A stretch of DNA of 64,000 bases from Cavia porcellus (Eukaryota; Chordata; Mammalia; Rodentia; Caviidae), in NCBI RefSeq assembly GCF_034190915.1, contig NW_026947486.1, positions 102,715,123-102,779,122 on the forward strand, read 5' to 3'. The notes beneath the pieces were generated by a model, which did no database searches, was not told where the DNA came from, and was given only the letters and a program-made list of their open reading frames with translations. A program made the translations under genes and the position numbers. Shown in pieces: positions 31,358 through 42,674 of this stretch; position 1 is the first letter of the stretch; every line of letters begins with the position of its first letter.

Positions 31358-31940
31358 ACTGGGCAATTGAAATGAACAGAAACCTCTTAGAAGAAATACA
31401 AATGGCCAATAAATACATGAAAAACTGTTTGACATCTATGACTAAAAGAGAAATGCAAATTAACATATCACTGAGATTCCATCAGCTCCAAAAAGAATGG
31501 CTATCATCAAGAAATCAGATAACAAATCTGAAGCAGGAGAGGAACCCTTCTTCACTGGCAGGAGTACAAACTGGTACAACCACTGTGGAAATCAGTATGG
31601 CAATCTCTCCAAAAGCTAAAACTAAGAATGCCATTCAATCCAGCTATTCTTTTAATATGTTCCCAAAAGAGCTAAAGGCATCATATTTCAAATAGATATT
31701 GGAAAGTGGGAAGAAAATCTTACGTGCAGGGGAACAAGGGGAGGAAAGGGGAAAGGAAGGAAAACAATTTTAAAAAGAGAATAGAAGGAAAAATGGAAAC
31801 AAAGCTTTTGTAAATAAGGAGAAGGGGGATAGAAGGGAGGGTAAAGGATTTGGGAAAAAAGAAGAATCAAGATGTACCATGTATAAGTACAAATTCTCTA
31901 TGATGAATGTAATCATTATGTGTATCTATAATGTACCAAA

Positions 31941-32018
31941 GGTCAGGGATGTGGCTGAGCAGCACAGTGCCTACCTGGCCTGCACAAGGCCAGTTCGATT
32001 CCTGGTACCAAAAAATAA
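31941..32018 (+). mobile_element. ID-type SINE, diverged
   Basis: 'ggtcagggatgtggctgag' to 'gattcctggtacc'. Inserted at the L1 3' end. Confidence 0.75.
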
Positions 32019-32084
32019 AATGAACCAAACCAATAAAATTAACTTAAATTAACTTAAAAAGACATCATTGTATAGTGATTATAC

Positions 32085-32150
32085 ATACTAGTGCATACTA
32101 GTGATTATAGGAGCATAATTCACAATAGCTAAATCCTGGAGGAGGCCAAA
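32085..32150 (+). mobile_element. L1 ORF2 C-terminal fragment
   Basis: 'cataattcacaatagctaaa' is the sense ORF2 end; about 65 bp only. Confidence 0.55.
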
Positions 32151-32154
32151 ATAG

Positions 32155-32525
32155 TAACTGGCCAGTCATGCTCTCCCTGGGACACACCACCTGATACACC
32201 CACTGCTTTGCTCCCTGGGTGCCTTTCTCTGTAGAGGCCTCTAGAATCACCTGAAGTCACCACACCTCTATAGATTCGAGCTGCCCCTCTTACACTGAGA
32301 GCCTGGATTCAGGGAGAAAGTGCCGTTTGCCACCTCCCACTTCTGTGCTGAGGTCTCTCTCTTCACTCTCCCTCTGGGCTCCAATTCCAGCTTCAGATCC
32401 ATTCTGGGCCCAGGGACCCGTTTCCTCCCTCTTCGCTTGTCCACCTTGCTCTATTCCAGAGTCTGGACTCTGAGTCTCCGAGAGGCTGATTTACCACTGC
32501 TCACCACTCTGCCATCTTCCTGCAA
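32155..32525 (-). mobile_element. L1 5'-UTR-like GC-rich block, antisense
   Basis: A GC-rich island among AT-rich L1. On the minus strand it starts 'cttgcaggaagatggcagag', which strongly resembles the AAGATGG start of an L1 5' UTR. It is sandwiched between sense L1 3' pieces, suggesting a separate insertion or inversion. An LTR is the alternative. Confidence 0.45.
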
Positions 32526-32559
32526 GTCCCGATGTATTAGTAATTTTTAAAAACAAAAT

Positions 32560-32725
32560 AAATGACAAGCGATAGGAAATAGGGAGATAGGTCTTTTGTA
32601 AGTGGGAAGAGGATCCAGAGATAGAGGGAGGGAGAAGGAGAATAAAAAGAATACATGTAATTCAAGTGCATGTACCTACTGCTCAAGATGAATGTAAACA
32701 TTAGGTATTGTAAATATGCACTGAC
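32560..32725 (+). mobile_element. L1 3' UTR fragment, sense
   Basis: Purine-rich 'ggtcttttgtaagtgggaag' and 'gatagagggagggagaagg' followed by 'aagatgaatgtaaacattag'. Confidence 0.6.
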
Positions 32726-32739
32726 AAAACCTGTCTTTT

Positions 32740-32830
32740 TTTTTCTTTTTTTAAAACTTTTTATCGGTACCAGGGATCGAACTCAGGACCACCTGCTTGC
32801 TTATGCCGCTGAGCTAAATCCCCAGCCCCC
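32740..32830 (-). mobile_element. ID-type SINE, antisense, young
   Basis: Perfect 14-bp duplication 'aaaacctgtctttt' at 32726-32739 and 32831-32844. It lacks part of the anticodon arm ('ctgcttgcttatgccgctga'). Confidence 0.95.
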
Positions 32831-32851
32831 AAAACCTGTCTTTTAAAAAGC

Positions 32852-33404
32852 CTGGCATGGTGGTGCATGCCTGCTGTCTTAGATACTTTCCTTATAGCTG
32901 GGACACAATACTCAACATCCACAATTTAAAGGAGGAAAGGTTTATGTTGACTCACATTTTGTAGAGGTTTCAGTCCATAGTTAGCAGGATCCAAGGAAGG
33001 GTGGCATGGCAGAGGGACATTGCAGAGGACAATTGCTCATTACATGGCTACAAGAAGCAGAGAAACAGTTCAAAGGAAAAGGAAGGGAGCTAGACTCTTC
33101 CAAACTAGGCTCCTGCTAATCCACCTCCTGCAACCAGGCATCAGCTCCCACATTGAGCTATAAACATATCAGTAGGCTACTGCACTAGAGTATCATACCC
33201 TAATGATCCAATTACTTCCTAAAAGCCCCACTCATAATTTCATGAGTCTTTGGGACAAATCTAGCTATAAACCATGACACCTGTAATACCCTAAATTAGG
33301 AGGCTGAGGCAGGAGGATCACCTCAAGTTTGAGGCCAGCCTAGGTTACATAGTGAGTTCGAGGCCAACCTGGACTACATAGTGAGACCCTGTCTCCAAAA
33401 AATC
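32852..33404 (+). mobile_element. B1-type SINE split by an LTR
   Basis: The left piece 32852-32874 ('gcctggcatggtggtgcatg') and the right piece 33280-33404 ('cctgtaataccctaaatt' to 'gaccctgtctccaaaa') form one B1 when the intervening 405 bp are removed. Confidence 0.88.
32875..33279 (-). mobile_element. MaLR-type solo LTR inside a B1 SINE, antisense
   Basis: Begins 'tgtcttagatac' and ends 'aaaccatgaca', so it has TG...CA ends of the MLT1/MST kind ('..ctaagaca' and 'tgctatggttt' on the element's own strand). The 5-bp flanks 'cctgc' and 'cctgt' fit an ERVL-type target duplication with one change. Confidence 0.8.
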
Positions 33405-33987
33405 CCTATTTCAGGCTTTGCTTCAAAGCCTTTCCTGCAAACGAAAGTTTACTGCATGGCTTAAAAATGTTCCCTAAGTCAAATTCCTACTTCAAATTCA
33501 CAATTCAGCATGTCACTCCTCTGATGGATAAACATGAGGGGTGCAGGGAGCTTGGAGTGCCGCTTAAACAGAAGTCTCTTCATGTGAAAGCTGAGGGAAA
33601 TGGGAATAAATAATCCCCATTGTCTTGTGTTGGTCTCCTCAGAAGAGAGCCTCTGATTAGTGCTCACACATACAGTTGACTTAATGATGTGCTCCTTGGA
33701 GAACCTGACAATGGGAATAGAGGATACAGGATAAGAAAGTGGAAAAAGCTAAGGCAATGTGCAGTTTCCAACAATATCTTGTGGCAGATTGTTCCCACAC
33801 AATACCACAGGGAAATGCTGAGTGTGAATTATACTTCCGTTTCACCCTACTCAAGACAGAGAAACTAAATGTCCATATTCCTACCCTCTTGGTCATCGGG
33901 TAAAGATTGTCCAGAGCTTGCAAGCAGGGAGGAATGTGGTTGGGTATAGGTGAATGGAAACTCAAGACATTGTAAGCTCTCTATGTG
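33405..33987. other. Apparently single-copy sequence
   Basis: About 580 bp with balanced composition, no recognised repeat, and only short open frames (94 codons maximum, minus). Confidence 0.4.
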
Positions 33988-34438
33988 TTGCTTATTGTTT
34001 GTCAACTTGATTGGATGGAGAGATGTCTAAGAAATTAGTAAATCACATGTGTGTGCATGTTTCCAGACATGACTGGATTAGTGGGTTAAACCACTGTTGA
34101 GATCATAATGTGATGGCATTATTGAGAGGTGATGGAAATGGGAGATGCAGGCTGGTTGGAGTGTGTGTATCATGGAAGCATGATCTTGGGGTTACATCTG
34201 TCCCTGGTGCCTTCCTCTTTGACTCCTTTACCCTCTCTCTCATCATTGCTGCTAAGAGGCAATTAGTCCCCCCCCCCGCGTCCTTCTGCCAAGACGTTCC
34301 ACCTCATCCCTAAAGCAATGGTGCCAGAAGACAACTGGCAAAAACCTCTGAAACCATGAGCAAAAAAAAACCTTCCCCCCATTAAACTGTTTACAAGTCA
34401 GGTGGTTTGGTCACAGCATTAAGAATCTAGTACACTGC
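33988..34438 (+). mobile_element. MaLR/ERVL-type LTR, sense
   Basis: 'ttgtttgtcaacttgattgg' at the start, 'ctctgaaaccatgagc' and 'ttaaactgtttacaagtcag' near the end, followed by 'aatctagtaca'. The head and tail are those of a mammalian MaLR-like LTR. It contains an 11-C run near 34270. Confidence 0.6.
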
Positions 34439-35239
34439 ATGTGCATGTGAAGCAGCTCCACCTAAAAGATATTCCCAAAAAAAGAGACAAAGGTGCAAGA
34501 CTTTAAAAAAAATATATTTATAGATTATAGGTTATAGATACACACAAAATCCAAGCAAGAAATCATTTAACATTTTTAAAGGATTGAAGGGTATTATCGG
34601 GGACCTGGCCAAGATCCCCAACTGCCTGTATGAGGGGTACAATAAAAAGATAACATAAGAGAGACATCGTGGTGGGCTGGGAGGTCAATGCCTCAGGAAG
34701 GGCAAAGACCAGGATACTCCAAACCAGCCACTATGTATTGAGTGTATACAATGTAGGAGAGTTAGCAAAAGATGCCAAGTCTATGGAAGATTCAGAAAAA
34801 GTCCCTATTTCAGAAGATTCAGAGGTCAATGACACAGCAGGTAACAGATAATCCTGGCATGACTCAAGAGGGTGGAGATGATTTTATACTAACAAGGATC
34901 TTGCTTGGAAATATTCATTTTAGTAATTTTAGTTTAGCCTTAGTGGGTAGGAGAGGATGGCCCATCCTAAGAGTTCATGGAAAGTCTCAAAAGGGTGATA
35001 CCATCTGTAATCCCAAGCCTCTATTTGTCCCTTAGGGAAGGATGCAAAATTAATTAAGCATTGTGAATTTGTGGTCCCCAATTGGGAAGCTAGGTAGAAC
35101 AACAGTAACCACTACACACATAATTTTTACTAGTAGTTTTTTAAACAACTCTAATGATATACATTTTACTATTATATAACTCATCTATTCCAAGTGTCTA
35201 ATTCACTAATTTTAGTAAATTTATGAAGATGTGTAATGA
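34439..35239. other. Apparently single-copy sequence
   Basis: About 800 bp; no repeat recognised and no ORF above 87 codons. Confidence 0.4.
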
Positions 35240-36269
35240 TCACCATAAATAGTTTTAGAATATTTTTATAATCTCTGTATCTCATTTATTGCTCACCTCT
35301 TTTCCTAACATAAGGCCTGCACAACTACCTTCTATCTCTATGTATTTGCCTGCAGTGAAATTTTCTTATAAATGGAACCAGGTAATATGTGGATTTTTGT
35401 GATTGATTTCTTTCATTTATCATCATATTTTCAAAGTTCTCCAGGTTATAGCGTGCGTCAGTATTTCATCCCTTTATGTGAATGAACAGTATTCCACGTT
35501 CTGAATTTTATTGACCTACCCATCAGCTGATTGTCATTTGGGTTGTTTTCATTTTGACTATCATGAGTAATTCTGCTATGAAAATCTTTGAACAACACTT
35601 TGTGTAAATTTATATTTCGCTTTTTAAGAAACTACCAACTGTTCTCCAAAGTGGTACACTATGACTTTTGCATTAGCAATTTATGAAGGTTCCCATTAAT
35701 CCACATTGTTGCCAATAATTGTCATTGTCTACCTTTTTGCACTTCAACTATTCTAGTGAGCATATAATACTATATCGTGATTTTTTATTTTTGATGTTTT
35801 GATTGGTATATATACACATTCTATAGTGATTAAGTCACTGTAATTAGCATTTCCATCACCTTAAACATTTATCATTTCTCTGTAGTAAGAACACTACAAA
35901 TCTCTTCTGGCTATTCTGAATATACAACATATTACGTATTGCTAACTATAGTCACCCTGCTATGCAGAAGCACACCAGAACTTACCTTCCTAAGCATAAC
36001 ATCCTATCTATTGACCAACACCTCCCTACTTCTCCTCCCCTCCTCCCTCCCCTGTCTCTTGTGACCGCTAAAGTATTCTCTCAGAAGCTCTAACGTCGTA
36101 ATTTTATGTACCATATGCAAGTAAGAGGATGTGACATTTTTCTTCATGTTCCTGGCTTATTTCATTTAATATGGTCACCCACATTATTACAAATGTGAGG
36201 ATTTCATCTCTTCCCATGGCTCCCTTGTTTTCAATTGCGTATATATACCACATTTTCTCTTTTGTTTCA

Positions 36270-36350
36270 TTTTGTGGTACTGGAAGCTGAACCCAAGTGT
36301 TCACGTTTGCTGGGTAGGCACTCTAACACTAAACTACATCCCAAGCCTGT
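36270..36350 (-). mobile_element. ID-type SINE, old, antisense
   Basis: 'tgtggtactggaagctgaac' to 'actaaactacatcccaagcc'. Confidence 0.6.
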
Positions 36351-36352
36351 TT

Positions 36353-36455
36353 TTTTAAATTTTGAGACAGGGTCTTGCTAACTTGCCCACACTGACCTTC
36401 TGTCTCACTCTCCAGAGTCACCAGGATTATAGACACATGCCATTACATTGAACAT
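36353..36455 (-). mobile_element. B1-type SINE, diverged, antisense
   Basis: 'ttttgagacagggtcttgct' to 'gattatagacacatgccatt'. Confidence 0.75.
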
Positions 36456-36751
36456 CAGATTCTTTTTACCCATTCATCTGTCAAGAGACATTTAGGTTGA
36501 TTCCACATCTTACTGATTATGAAGAAGACTTCATTAAACATGGCAGCACAAATATCTATTCAAAATACTGATTTAAAGACTCCACCAAAATACTAATAAA
36601 ACTAATACACAATTTCAGTAAATTTGCAGTATACAAAATCAATACAGAAATGTCAGTAGTATTTCTATATGCAAATAACAAAGTTTAAAAAAGAAATCAA
36701 GAAAACAATTCCTTTACAATAGATTAAAAATACTTAGACTTTAATTTAACA

Positions 36752-37035
36752 AATGAGAATCCATTAGTCCATTTTTCTATTACTATAATGAAATACCAAG
36801 GATGAATAATTTCACAATTCTGAAGGTTCTAAAGAGTCAAAGGTACACTTTTAAAAGAGCTAACTCTTAGGTCTCAGGACAACTACCTTTAACCCTTTGT
36901 GGGACAACACCCTCAGTGATCTAAGGATCATCCACTCAGCTCCACCTCTTAAAAGTTCTGTGCCATTCCCCCAACACTGATATCCTGGGAACCAACACAT
37001 GAACCTCTGGAGGCACACCACATGTAAACCATGGT
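36752..37035 (-). mobile_element. MaLR-type LTR, antisense
   Basis: 'ccattagtccatttttctat' start, 'gccattcccccaacactgat' and 'gtaaaccatggtag' end, as for antisense MLT1/MST LTRs. It sits inside collinear L1 ORF2. Confidence 0.65.
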
Positions 37036-37902
37036 AGAGATGAAAAATATCACCCACAAAAACTATAAATCATTTATGAAAGTAATTGAAGAGGATAGAT
37101 TGACTGGAAAGCTATCACATGCTCATGAATTGGAAGAATTAATATTGCTAAAATGTCCATATAGTACAACCAATTCAGCACAATTGTTATCAAAAATCAT
37201 TCTTCACAAAATTACAAAAAAAAATCCTAAAATTTTAGGGAATACAAAGGTCCCCAGATAGCCAAAGCAATCTTGAGGAAAATGAATAAAGCTGGAGGCA
37301 TTGCACACAACTTAGCATTAAAACATACTATCCTGTAAAGCTATAGTAACCAAAACAGCATGGTCCTGTCATAATAACAGATACACAGACTAGTGAAACA
37401 TAACTGTAGCCCAGAAACAAATCCACATCTTTATAATCAATTGATTTCTGCAAAGGTAGCAATAGCACACAATGGGCAAAGAATAACCCTTCAATAAATG
37501 ATGCCAGGAAACTTGGATATCTACAGGCAGAAAAATGAAACCAGAGTCACCTCTCATTAGTGAAAAAATCAACTCAAAACGGATTCCAGACTTAAAGATA
37601 AGATCTGAAATTGTGCAAGCACTAAAGAAAACTTATGGGAATTGTTTTAGGATGTTAGAGTGGGAAAAGATGTTTTATACACTGTGTAATACCCAAAATA
37701 TACAAAACAAAATTAGATAAATGGTATTAACATCAAACGAAAAAGTTTCTACATGGCACAAGGAACAACAGAATGAAGACAATCTACAGAATGGAAGAAA
37801 GAATTTGCAAACTATACATCTGACAAGGGGGTAATATTTAGAATTCATAAGGACCTCTAGTCTGTAGCAGAAAAGAAATCTGACTTAAAAATGAATTAAG
37901 TA

Positions 37903-38050
37903 AGCTGGGCATCGTGGCTCATGTCTGAAATTCCACCTCTGAGGAGGCTGAAGCAGGAGGATTGCTGTGAGCTAAAGACCAGCCTGGCGGTACACAGTGA
38001 GTTAAAAGGCCAGCCTGAACTACATAGTGAGATCCTGTCTCCAAAAAAAA
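37903..38050 (+). mobile_element. B1-type SINE
   Basis: 'agctgggcatcgtggctcat' to 'gagatcctgtctccaaaaa'. Confidence 0.9.
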
Positions 38051-38429
38051 ATCTGAATAAACACTTCAAAAAAAAAAGACATACAGATGGCCTGCAGATA
38101 CACAGATATATGAAAAATGCTGAACCATCAGGGAAATGTAAATCAAATCCACTGTGAGATAAAAGCTCAGTCCAACTAAAATGTTTATTTTCAAAAAGAC
38201 AAAAAATAACAAATGTTTATGAGGATGTAGAGAAAGGGATTATGTTAGTCTCTGTGGGTGAGAATGTAAATGACTGCAACAAGTATGGGAAACAGTATAG
38301 AAGTTTCTTGAAAAAAATTAAAAAATAATAAAACTAGTATATAATATAGCAATCCAACTTCTGGATATATTTCCATATAGTTGTAGTTTAACTTGTATTT
38401 CCATGATTAATGATGTTAATCTTATATTC

Positions 38430-38586
38430 TTTTTTTTTCTTTTTTGTCTTTTTGAGACAAGGTCTCATTATGCAGCTCAGGCTGGCCTTGTGTTCACTTT
38501 GTAGCCCAGGCCAGTCTTGAACTCACAACAATCCTTTTGCCTCAGCCTCCAGAGTGCAGGGATTACAGGCATGCGCCATCATGCCC
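38430..38586 (-). mobile_element. B1-type SINE, antisense
   Basis: 'gtctttttgagacaaggtct' to 'gcatgcgccatcatgccc'. Confidence 0.92.
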
Positions 38587-38589
38587 GAC

Positions 38590-38648
38590 TTCACACTACT
38601 TAAAAGCTTTATTGAGGTATAGTTTACATACTATAAAATTCACCGCTG
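38590..38648 (-). mobile_element. Old L1 3' UTR fragment, antisense
   Basis: 'ctttattgaggtatagttta' is a hallmark of antisense L1M 3' UTRs. Confidence 0.5.
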
Positions 38649-38651
38649 AGT

Positions 38652-38805
38652 GCTCAGGATGGTGGTACTCACCTCTAATCCCAGAAGCAGGGAATGGCGG
38701 GCACATACTTATCATCCCAAGTACTTGGGAGGCTGAAGCAGGAATATCACTCAGTAAAGACCAGCCTGAGCAATTCAGCAAGGCTTTGTCTCAAAAAGTA
38801 AACTA
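38652..38805 (+). mobile_element. B1-type SINE, rearranged
   Basis: 'ctcaggatggtggtactcac' to 'ctttgtctcaaaaag', with extra text 'ggaatggcgggcacatactt' after the 5' third. Confidence 0.7.
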
Positions 38806-38807
38806 TG

Positions 38808-38940
38808 AGCTGGATGTGGTGGTAGTCAGCACTCCAGAGGCTGAGGCAGGACGATCTCTGTGAGTTTGAGGCCAACCTGCATTACATAGTGAGTTCAAGG
38901 CTACCCTGGACTAGATAGGGAGACCCTGTCTGAAAAAACT
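38808..38940 (+). mobile_element. B1-type SINE, 5' shortened
   Basis: 'gagctggatgtggtggtagt' to 'gaccctgtctgaaaaaact'. Confidence 0.85.
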
Positions 38941-38990
38941 AACTAAATGAATAAATAAAATTTTCACAATAAAATATGATATATAGAATG

Positions 38991-39071
38991 CTAGGGAAGT
39001 AATTCAGAGGTACAGCACTTGCCTAGCACGTGTGAGACCCTCACATTACTCCCCAGTAGTTTGAAAAAAAT
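38991..39071 (+). mobile_element. ID-type SINE, old
   Basis: 'ctagggaagtaattcagagg' and 'gcacttgcctagcacgtgtg', an older ID form. Confidence 0.7.
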
Positions 39072-39099
39072 CAAATTACACTAAATGAAATATTTTGTG

Positions 39100-39266
39100 A
39101 GCCGGGTGTGGAGGAGCACACCTGTTATTTCAGCACTTGGGAAGCTGAGGCAGCAGGACTGCTGTGATTTCAAGGCCAGCCTCGGCTATATAGTAAGTTC
39201 AAATCCAGCCCCTGAACTGCATAGCGAGATTCTGTCTCAAAAAAACAAAATAAATAAATAAATAAA
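39100..39266 (+). mobile_element. B1-type SINE
   Basis: 'agccgggtgtggaggagcac' to 'gattctgtctcaaaaaaac' with an (AAAT)n tail. Confidence 0.9.
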
Positions 39267-39717
39267 TGAAATAGCTTATTTCTAAAGTCTCAAAGCTCTT
39301 TTATTGATCTATTTAGTAATCCTAATGCTAATACTTACCAAACAACTAGATTACTGTAGCTTAATAGTGAGTTTTGAAAATAGGTGGTCTAAATACTGTC
39401 AATTTCTGTTTTTTTTTCAAGCAGTTTTTTCATTTGCATATAAATCTTAAAAATAGACTCGATTTCTGCAAAAATGTGCCAAAATCTTAATAGGAATCGC
39501 ATTGAATCACCAATCTGGGAGAACTGCCATTTTAATAATATTAAGACTTCCAACAAAAGAACTTGAATTTGTGAAATTGTTCAGGACTTCTTTGAGCAGT
39601 GTTTCATAGTTTTCAATGTATATAAGTTATATTTATTTTGTTAAATTTACTTTTAAGTACTTTATGCCTTTTGATGTTATTCTTTCCCTAATTTCATTTT
39701 AGAAATATTTACTTCTG

Positions 39718-39799
39718 AGCTGAGGATGTAGCTCAGTGACATAAGTGCCTGAGTGGTAAGTACAGGGTTGTGAGTTTGATCCCTGGTACCAAAAAAAAA
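39718..39799 (+). mobile_element. ID-type SINE
   Basis: 'gctgaggatgtagctcagtg' to 'gatccctggtacc', A tail. Confidence 0.9.
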
Positions 39800-39830
39800 A
39801 TACTGCTAGTGTATAGGAATACAACTGATT

Positions 39831-39922
39831 TTTTTTTTTTTTTTTTGGTACTGGGGGTCGAAATCACAGCCTCACACTTACCAGGCAGGTGCTTAAGCCA
39901 CTGAGCTAAATCCCCAGCCCCC
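39831..39922 (-). mobile_element. ID-type SINE, antisense
   Basis: Poly-T then 'ggtactgggggtcgaaatca' to 'ctaaatccccagcccc'. It faces the previous ID about 30 bp away. Confidence 0.93.
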
Positions 39923-40091
39923 ATTTTTTTCTTTTCTTTCTTTCCTTCTTTTCTTTTCTTTCCTTTTTTTGTGATACTGAAACTTGAACTTGGGGCCTTG
40001 TTGATTTTTAACAATATTTTATTTTTTGATTGACATCCCGCAACTTCATTGAATTTAAGAGTTAGTTCTAGCTGTTTTGTTTTGTTTTGCT

Positions 40092-40242
40092 TTGCTTTGT
40101 TTTGTCTTTTTTGAGACAGGGTTGTTATGCAGTTCAGGCTAAACCTTGAAGTCACTTTGTAGCCCAGACTGGCCTTGAACTCACAGCAACCCTCCTGCCT
40201 TACCCTCCTAAATTCTGGGATTACAGGTGTGCACCACCATGC
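40092..40242 (-). mobile_element. B1-type SINE, antisense
   Basis: A (TTTTG/CTTTG)n tail then 'ttttgagacagggttgttat' to 'caggtgtgcaccaccatg'. Confidence 0.9.
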
Positions 40243-40332
40243 TGTTTTGTTCTAGTCATTTTTGTGATTTTAGGATTTTCTACATCCAGGATCACTTCAT
40301 CTACAAATCAAGATTATCTTTACCTTTTCCGG

Positions 40333-40438
40333 TTTTTTTTTTTTTTTTTTTTTGTCTTTTTCCTTTTTATCGGTACCAGGGATCGAACTCACGACTGCCT
40401 GCTTGCAAGGCAGGCGCTTATGCTGCTGAGCTAAATCC

Positions 40439-40473
<35 letters not shown>
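40333..40473 (-). mobile_element. ID-type SINE, antisense, plus a T tract
   Basis: 'tttttcctttttatcggtac' to 'gagctaaatccctagc', the extended-tail form. A 30-bp T tract (40444-40473) follows on the wrong side for its own tail, so a second tail or target-derived tract is present. Confidence 0.9.
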
Positions 40474-40474
<1 letters not shown>

Positions 40475-40639
40475 GTCTTTTTACCTTTTCCTTTCAAATC
40501 TGGGTGCCTTTTATGTCTTTTTCTTGGTTGGGTGCACTGGCTAAAAGTTCCCCTGGAGTCTTCAGTTGAGAGCAAACATTCTTGCCTTTTTCTTGATCTA
40601 ACTAGGAAATCATTTAGTCTTGGTTACCATTAAAATTGA

Positions 40640-40895
40640 GGATGCCTTCTTTTAAATTAAAGAAATTCAGGAGGAGGAGGAAAGAAAGGAAAGGAAAAGC
40701 AAAAATGAGTAAAGAAAGAAAAAATGGGAGTAAAGCTTTTGTAAATAAGGAGGGGAAGATGAGTTGAAAGGAGGGAAGAAAAATGAGGGGAAAGGAATCC
40801 AAAAAATCTTGTACAGGTATAAATAACCTTTGATGAATGTGATAATTATGTATATCTAAATTACACTAGTAAACTTAATTTTAAAAAATAAATTC
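40640..40895 (+). mobile_element. L1 3' UTR fragment, sense
   Basis: Purine-rich start, 'gtaaagcttttgtaaataag', then 'gatgaatgtgataattatgt' and 'aaacttaattttaaaaaa'. Same family as 31730-31935. Opposite orientation to its L1 host. Confidence 0.78.
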
Positions 40896-41168
40896 CCTTC
40901 TATTACTAGGTTGTTGAGGGCATTAAAATCATAGTGTAAGTGTTGAATTTCATTATAAATTTTTTCTGTGTCTGTGAAGCTATTATGTGGGCTTTGTTCT
41001 TTAATCTACTAATATGACATATATTGTTTATCTTTTGGTGAACCTTGTATTCTGAGATAAATCTCAGTTGATTGCAGTATAGAATCACTTTATATATTGT
41101 AAAATTAATTTGCTATTATTTTGTCTAGAGTTTTTACACCGATATTCCTGGCTAATATTGATCTGTAG

Positions 41169-41194
41169 GGGGTGTGTGTGTATGTGTGTGTGAT
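41169..41194. repeat. (GT)n tract
   Basis: A short interrupted GT repeat within L1. Confidence 0.85.
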
Positions 41195-42674
41195 GTTTTT
41201 CTCTGGCTCTGGCAACAAGATAAGACTGGCTTCATAGAATGAGCTAAGAAATGTTCTTTCTCCATCAGCCTGGAAGAGTTTGTAATGAATCAGTAATATA
41301 TTTCTCACTCCCTAAATGTTTGGAAAAAATATCAGTAAAGCTCTATGGACTTAGCTCTTCTTTATGAGATTTTTTATGAGAAAATTTTTAATTCATAGCT
41401 CAATTTATTTTTTTATTAAGGTCTGTTTAGATTTTTTATTTCTTCTTGAATCATCTTCAATGTATGGTTTTCTAGGAATTTTCCATTTAATCAAAGTTAT
41501 CTAATTTGTCCACACAAAGTCATTCATAGTATTCACTAAAAGCACTTTAATTTCCATAGTCAGTATCAATGTTCCCTTTATTCATTCTTAACTTTAGTAA
41601 TGTGATCTTCTTTTTCATTTTTCTTAGCCTAATTAATTCAATTTTATTGAACTTCGAAAGAGCCAAGTTTTGATTTTACTGATTTTTCACTATTTTTTGC
41701 TTACTATATGTTTGTTTTTTACTCTAATCTTTATTATTTCTTTCTTCTGCTTGTTTTGGACTTAGTTTGCACTTCTCTTTTTTAAAGTTAAATTTTGGGT
41801 TACTGATAGAGATTCTTTTTTCTTTTCTAATTTAGACAATTTAAAATACTAATTTCCCTTTAAGAACTGTTCTAGGTTTATCCCTAAGTTTAGTCATCTT
41901 GTTTTTGTTTTCACTCATCTAAAAATATTTTCTAATTTCTCTTGTGATTGCTTCTTCCACCAACAGGTTCGTGAGAAGTATAATGCTTGATTTCCAAATA
42001 ATGTTGAATTTCTGAAGCTTTCTTCTGTTATTTATTTCTAATGTTATCAGAAAACATATTTTCTATGTTCCTAATCCCTTTAAGTCCAGTGGAAATTGTT
42101 TTATGACCTGAAAATTCCCCATGTGCATTTGAAAAGAATGTATATTCTGCTGTCGTTGGCTGCAGTGTTCTGTAGGTGTTAGGTCAAGTTAGTTTAGTAC
42201 TGCTCATGCCTCTGGTGTTTTTGTTCTATTCATTATTCAGAGTGATAATTAAGCATTTACTAGTATAGTTTTATTTCTATCTTCAATTCTACCACTTTTT
42301 CTTGTATTTTAGAGCTCCATGATAGGGTATTCTGTAATTGACCTTTATAATTATATATACATAGTGAATTTACCTTTAATCATTTGTGTTATTTTTATTG
42401 TTTCCTTTTATATTAAATGTATTTTCTACTGCAATTTATAAATTCCTTTGTTGAATAATTCCTCTATTTTTGAGTCAGTTTTCTGAGTTGTCAAGAGTCT
42501 TGTACTAACCCACATGGTTTGGTTTTAAATGACCATTGTGTGTAATTTGCTTGTTCTTTTATACTTTTATTTTCTCTCTCCTCCATTGTACTATTATTGT
42601 CATATGTATCACATTTTCTTTTTATGTTAAAAGCCTAAGACTACAACTTTTAGAGCTTGTGGTAATATTTAAGA

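Larger units (their letters stand above)
24530..31935 (+). mobile_element. Plus-strand L1, host of a nested insertion stack
   Basis: ORF1 C-terminal text lies at about 24540-24790 ('acagcagacttttcaacac', 'gaccaggagagctcac'). ORF2 runs from about 25240 ('taatgtgaatggtctcaatt') through the RT box F-A-D-D (27733-27744) to about 31690. A purine-rich 3' UTR ends near 31935. Every frame is broken. Inserted into it, in map order: L1 3' fragment (24805-25027), 7SK pseudogene (26749-27075), ID (27491-27577), TA microsatellite (27669-27709), B1 (28313-28440), DET1 retropseudogene (28454-30438), ID with TA tail (30451-30563), and two IDs (31097-31193, 31256-31357). Removing these gives collinear L1, with 28300 joining about 30590. 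Confidence 0.85.
35240..36530 (-). mobile_element. Old L1 (L1M-like) 3' UTR and ORF2 end, antisense
   Basis: 'gttctccaggttatagcgtg', 'cattgttgccaataattgtc', 'tatagtcaccctgctatgca' and 'tcatttaatatggtcaccca' are antisense landmarks of old mammalian L1 3' regions. Interrupted by an ID-like and a B1-like SINE near 36270-36455. Confidence 0.8.
36560..38400 (+). mobile_element. L1 ORF2, sense, with LTR and B1 insertions
   Basis: Sense ORF2 text: 'tcagtaaatttgcagtatac', 'caaaatcaatacagaaatgt', 'ctcatgaattggaagaatta', 'catttatgaaagtaattgaa' and 'tgtttatgaggatgtagaga'. No frame longer than 78 codons survives. Confidence 0.82.
39290..42520 (-). mobile_element. Old L1 ORF2, antisense, much interrupted
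   Basis: Antisense ORF2 from the RT region ('tttgcatataaatcttaaaa', 'ctgggagaactgccatttta', 'cattgaatttaagagttag') through 'gcaacaagataagactggct', 'ccatcagcctggaagagttt' and 'gccaagttttgattttactg' to 'gaatgtatattctgctgtcg'. It carries ID and B1 SINEs and a sense L1 3' fragment. Confidence 0.82.
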
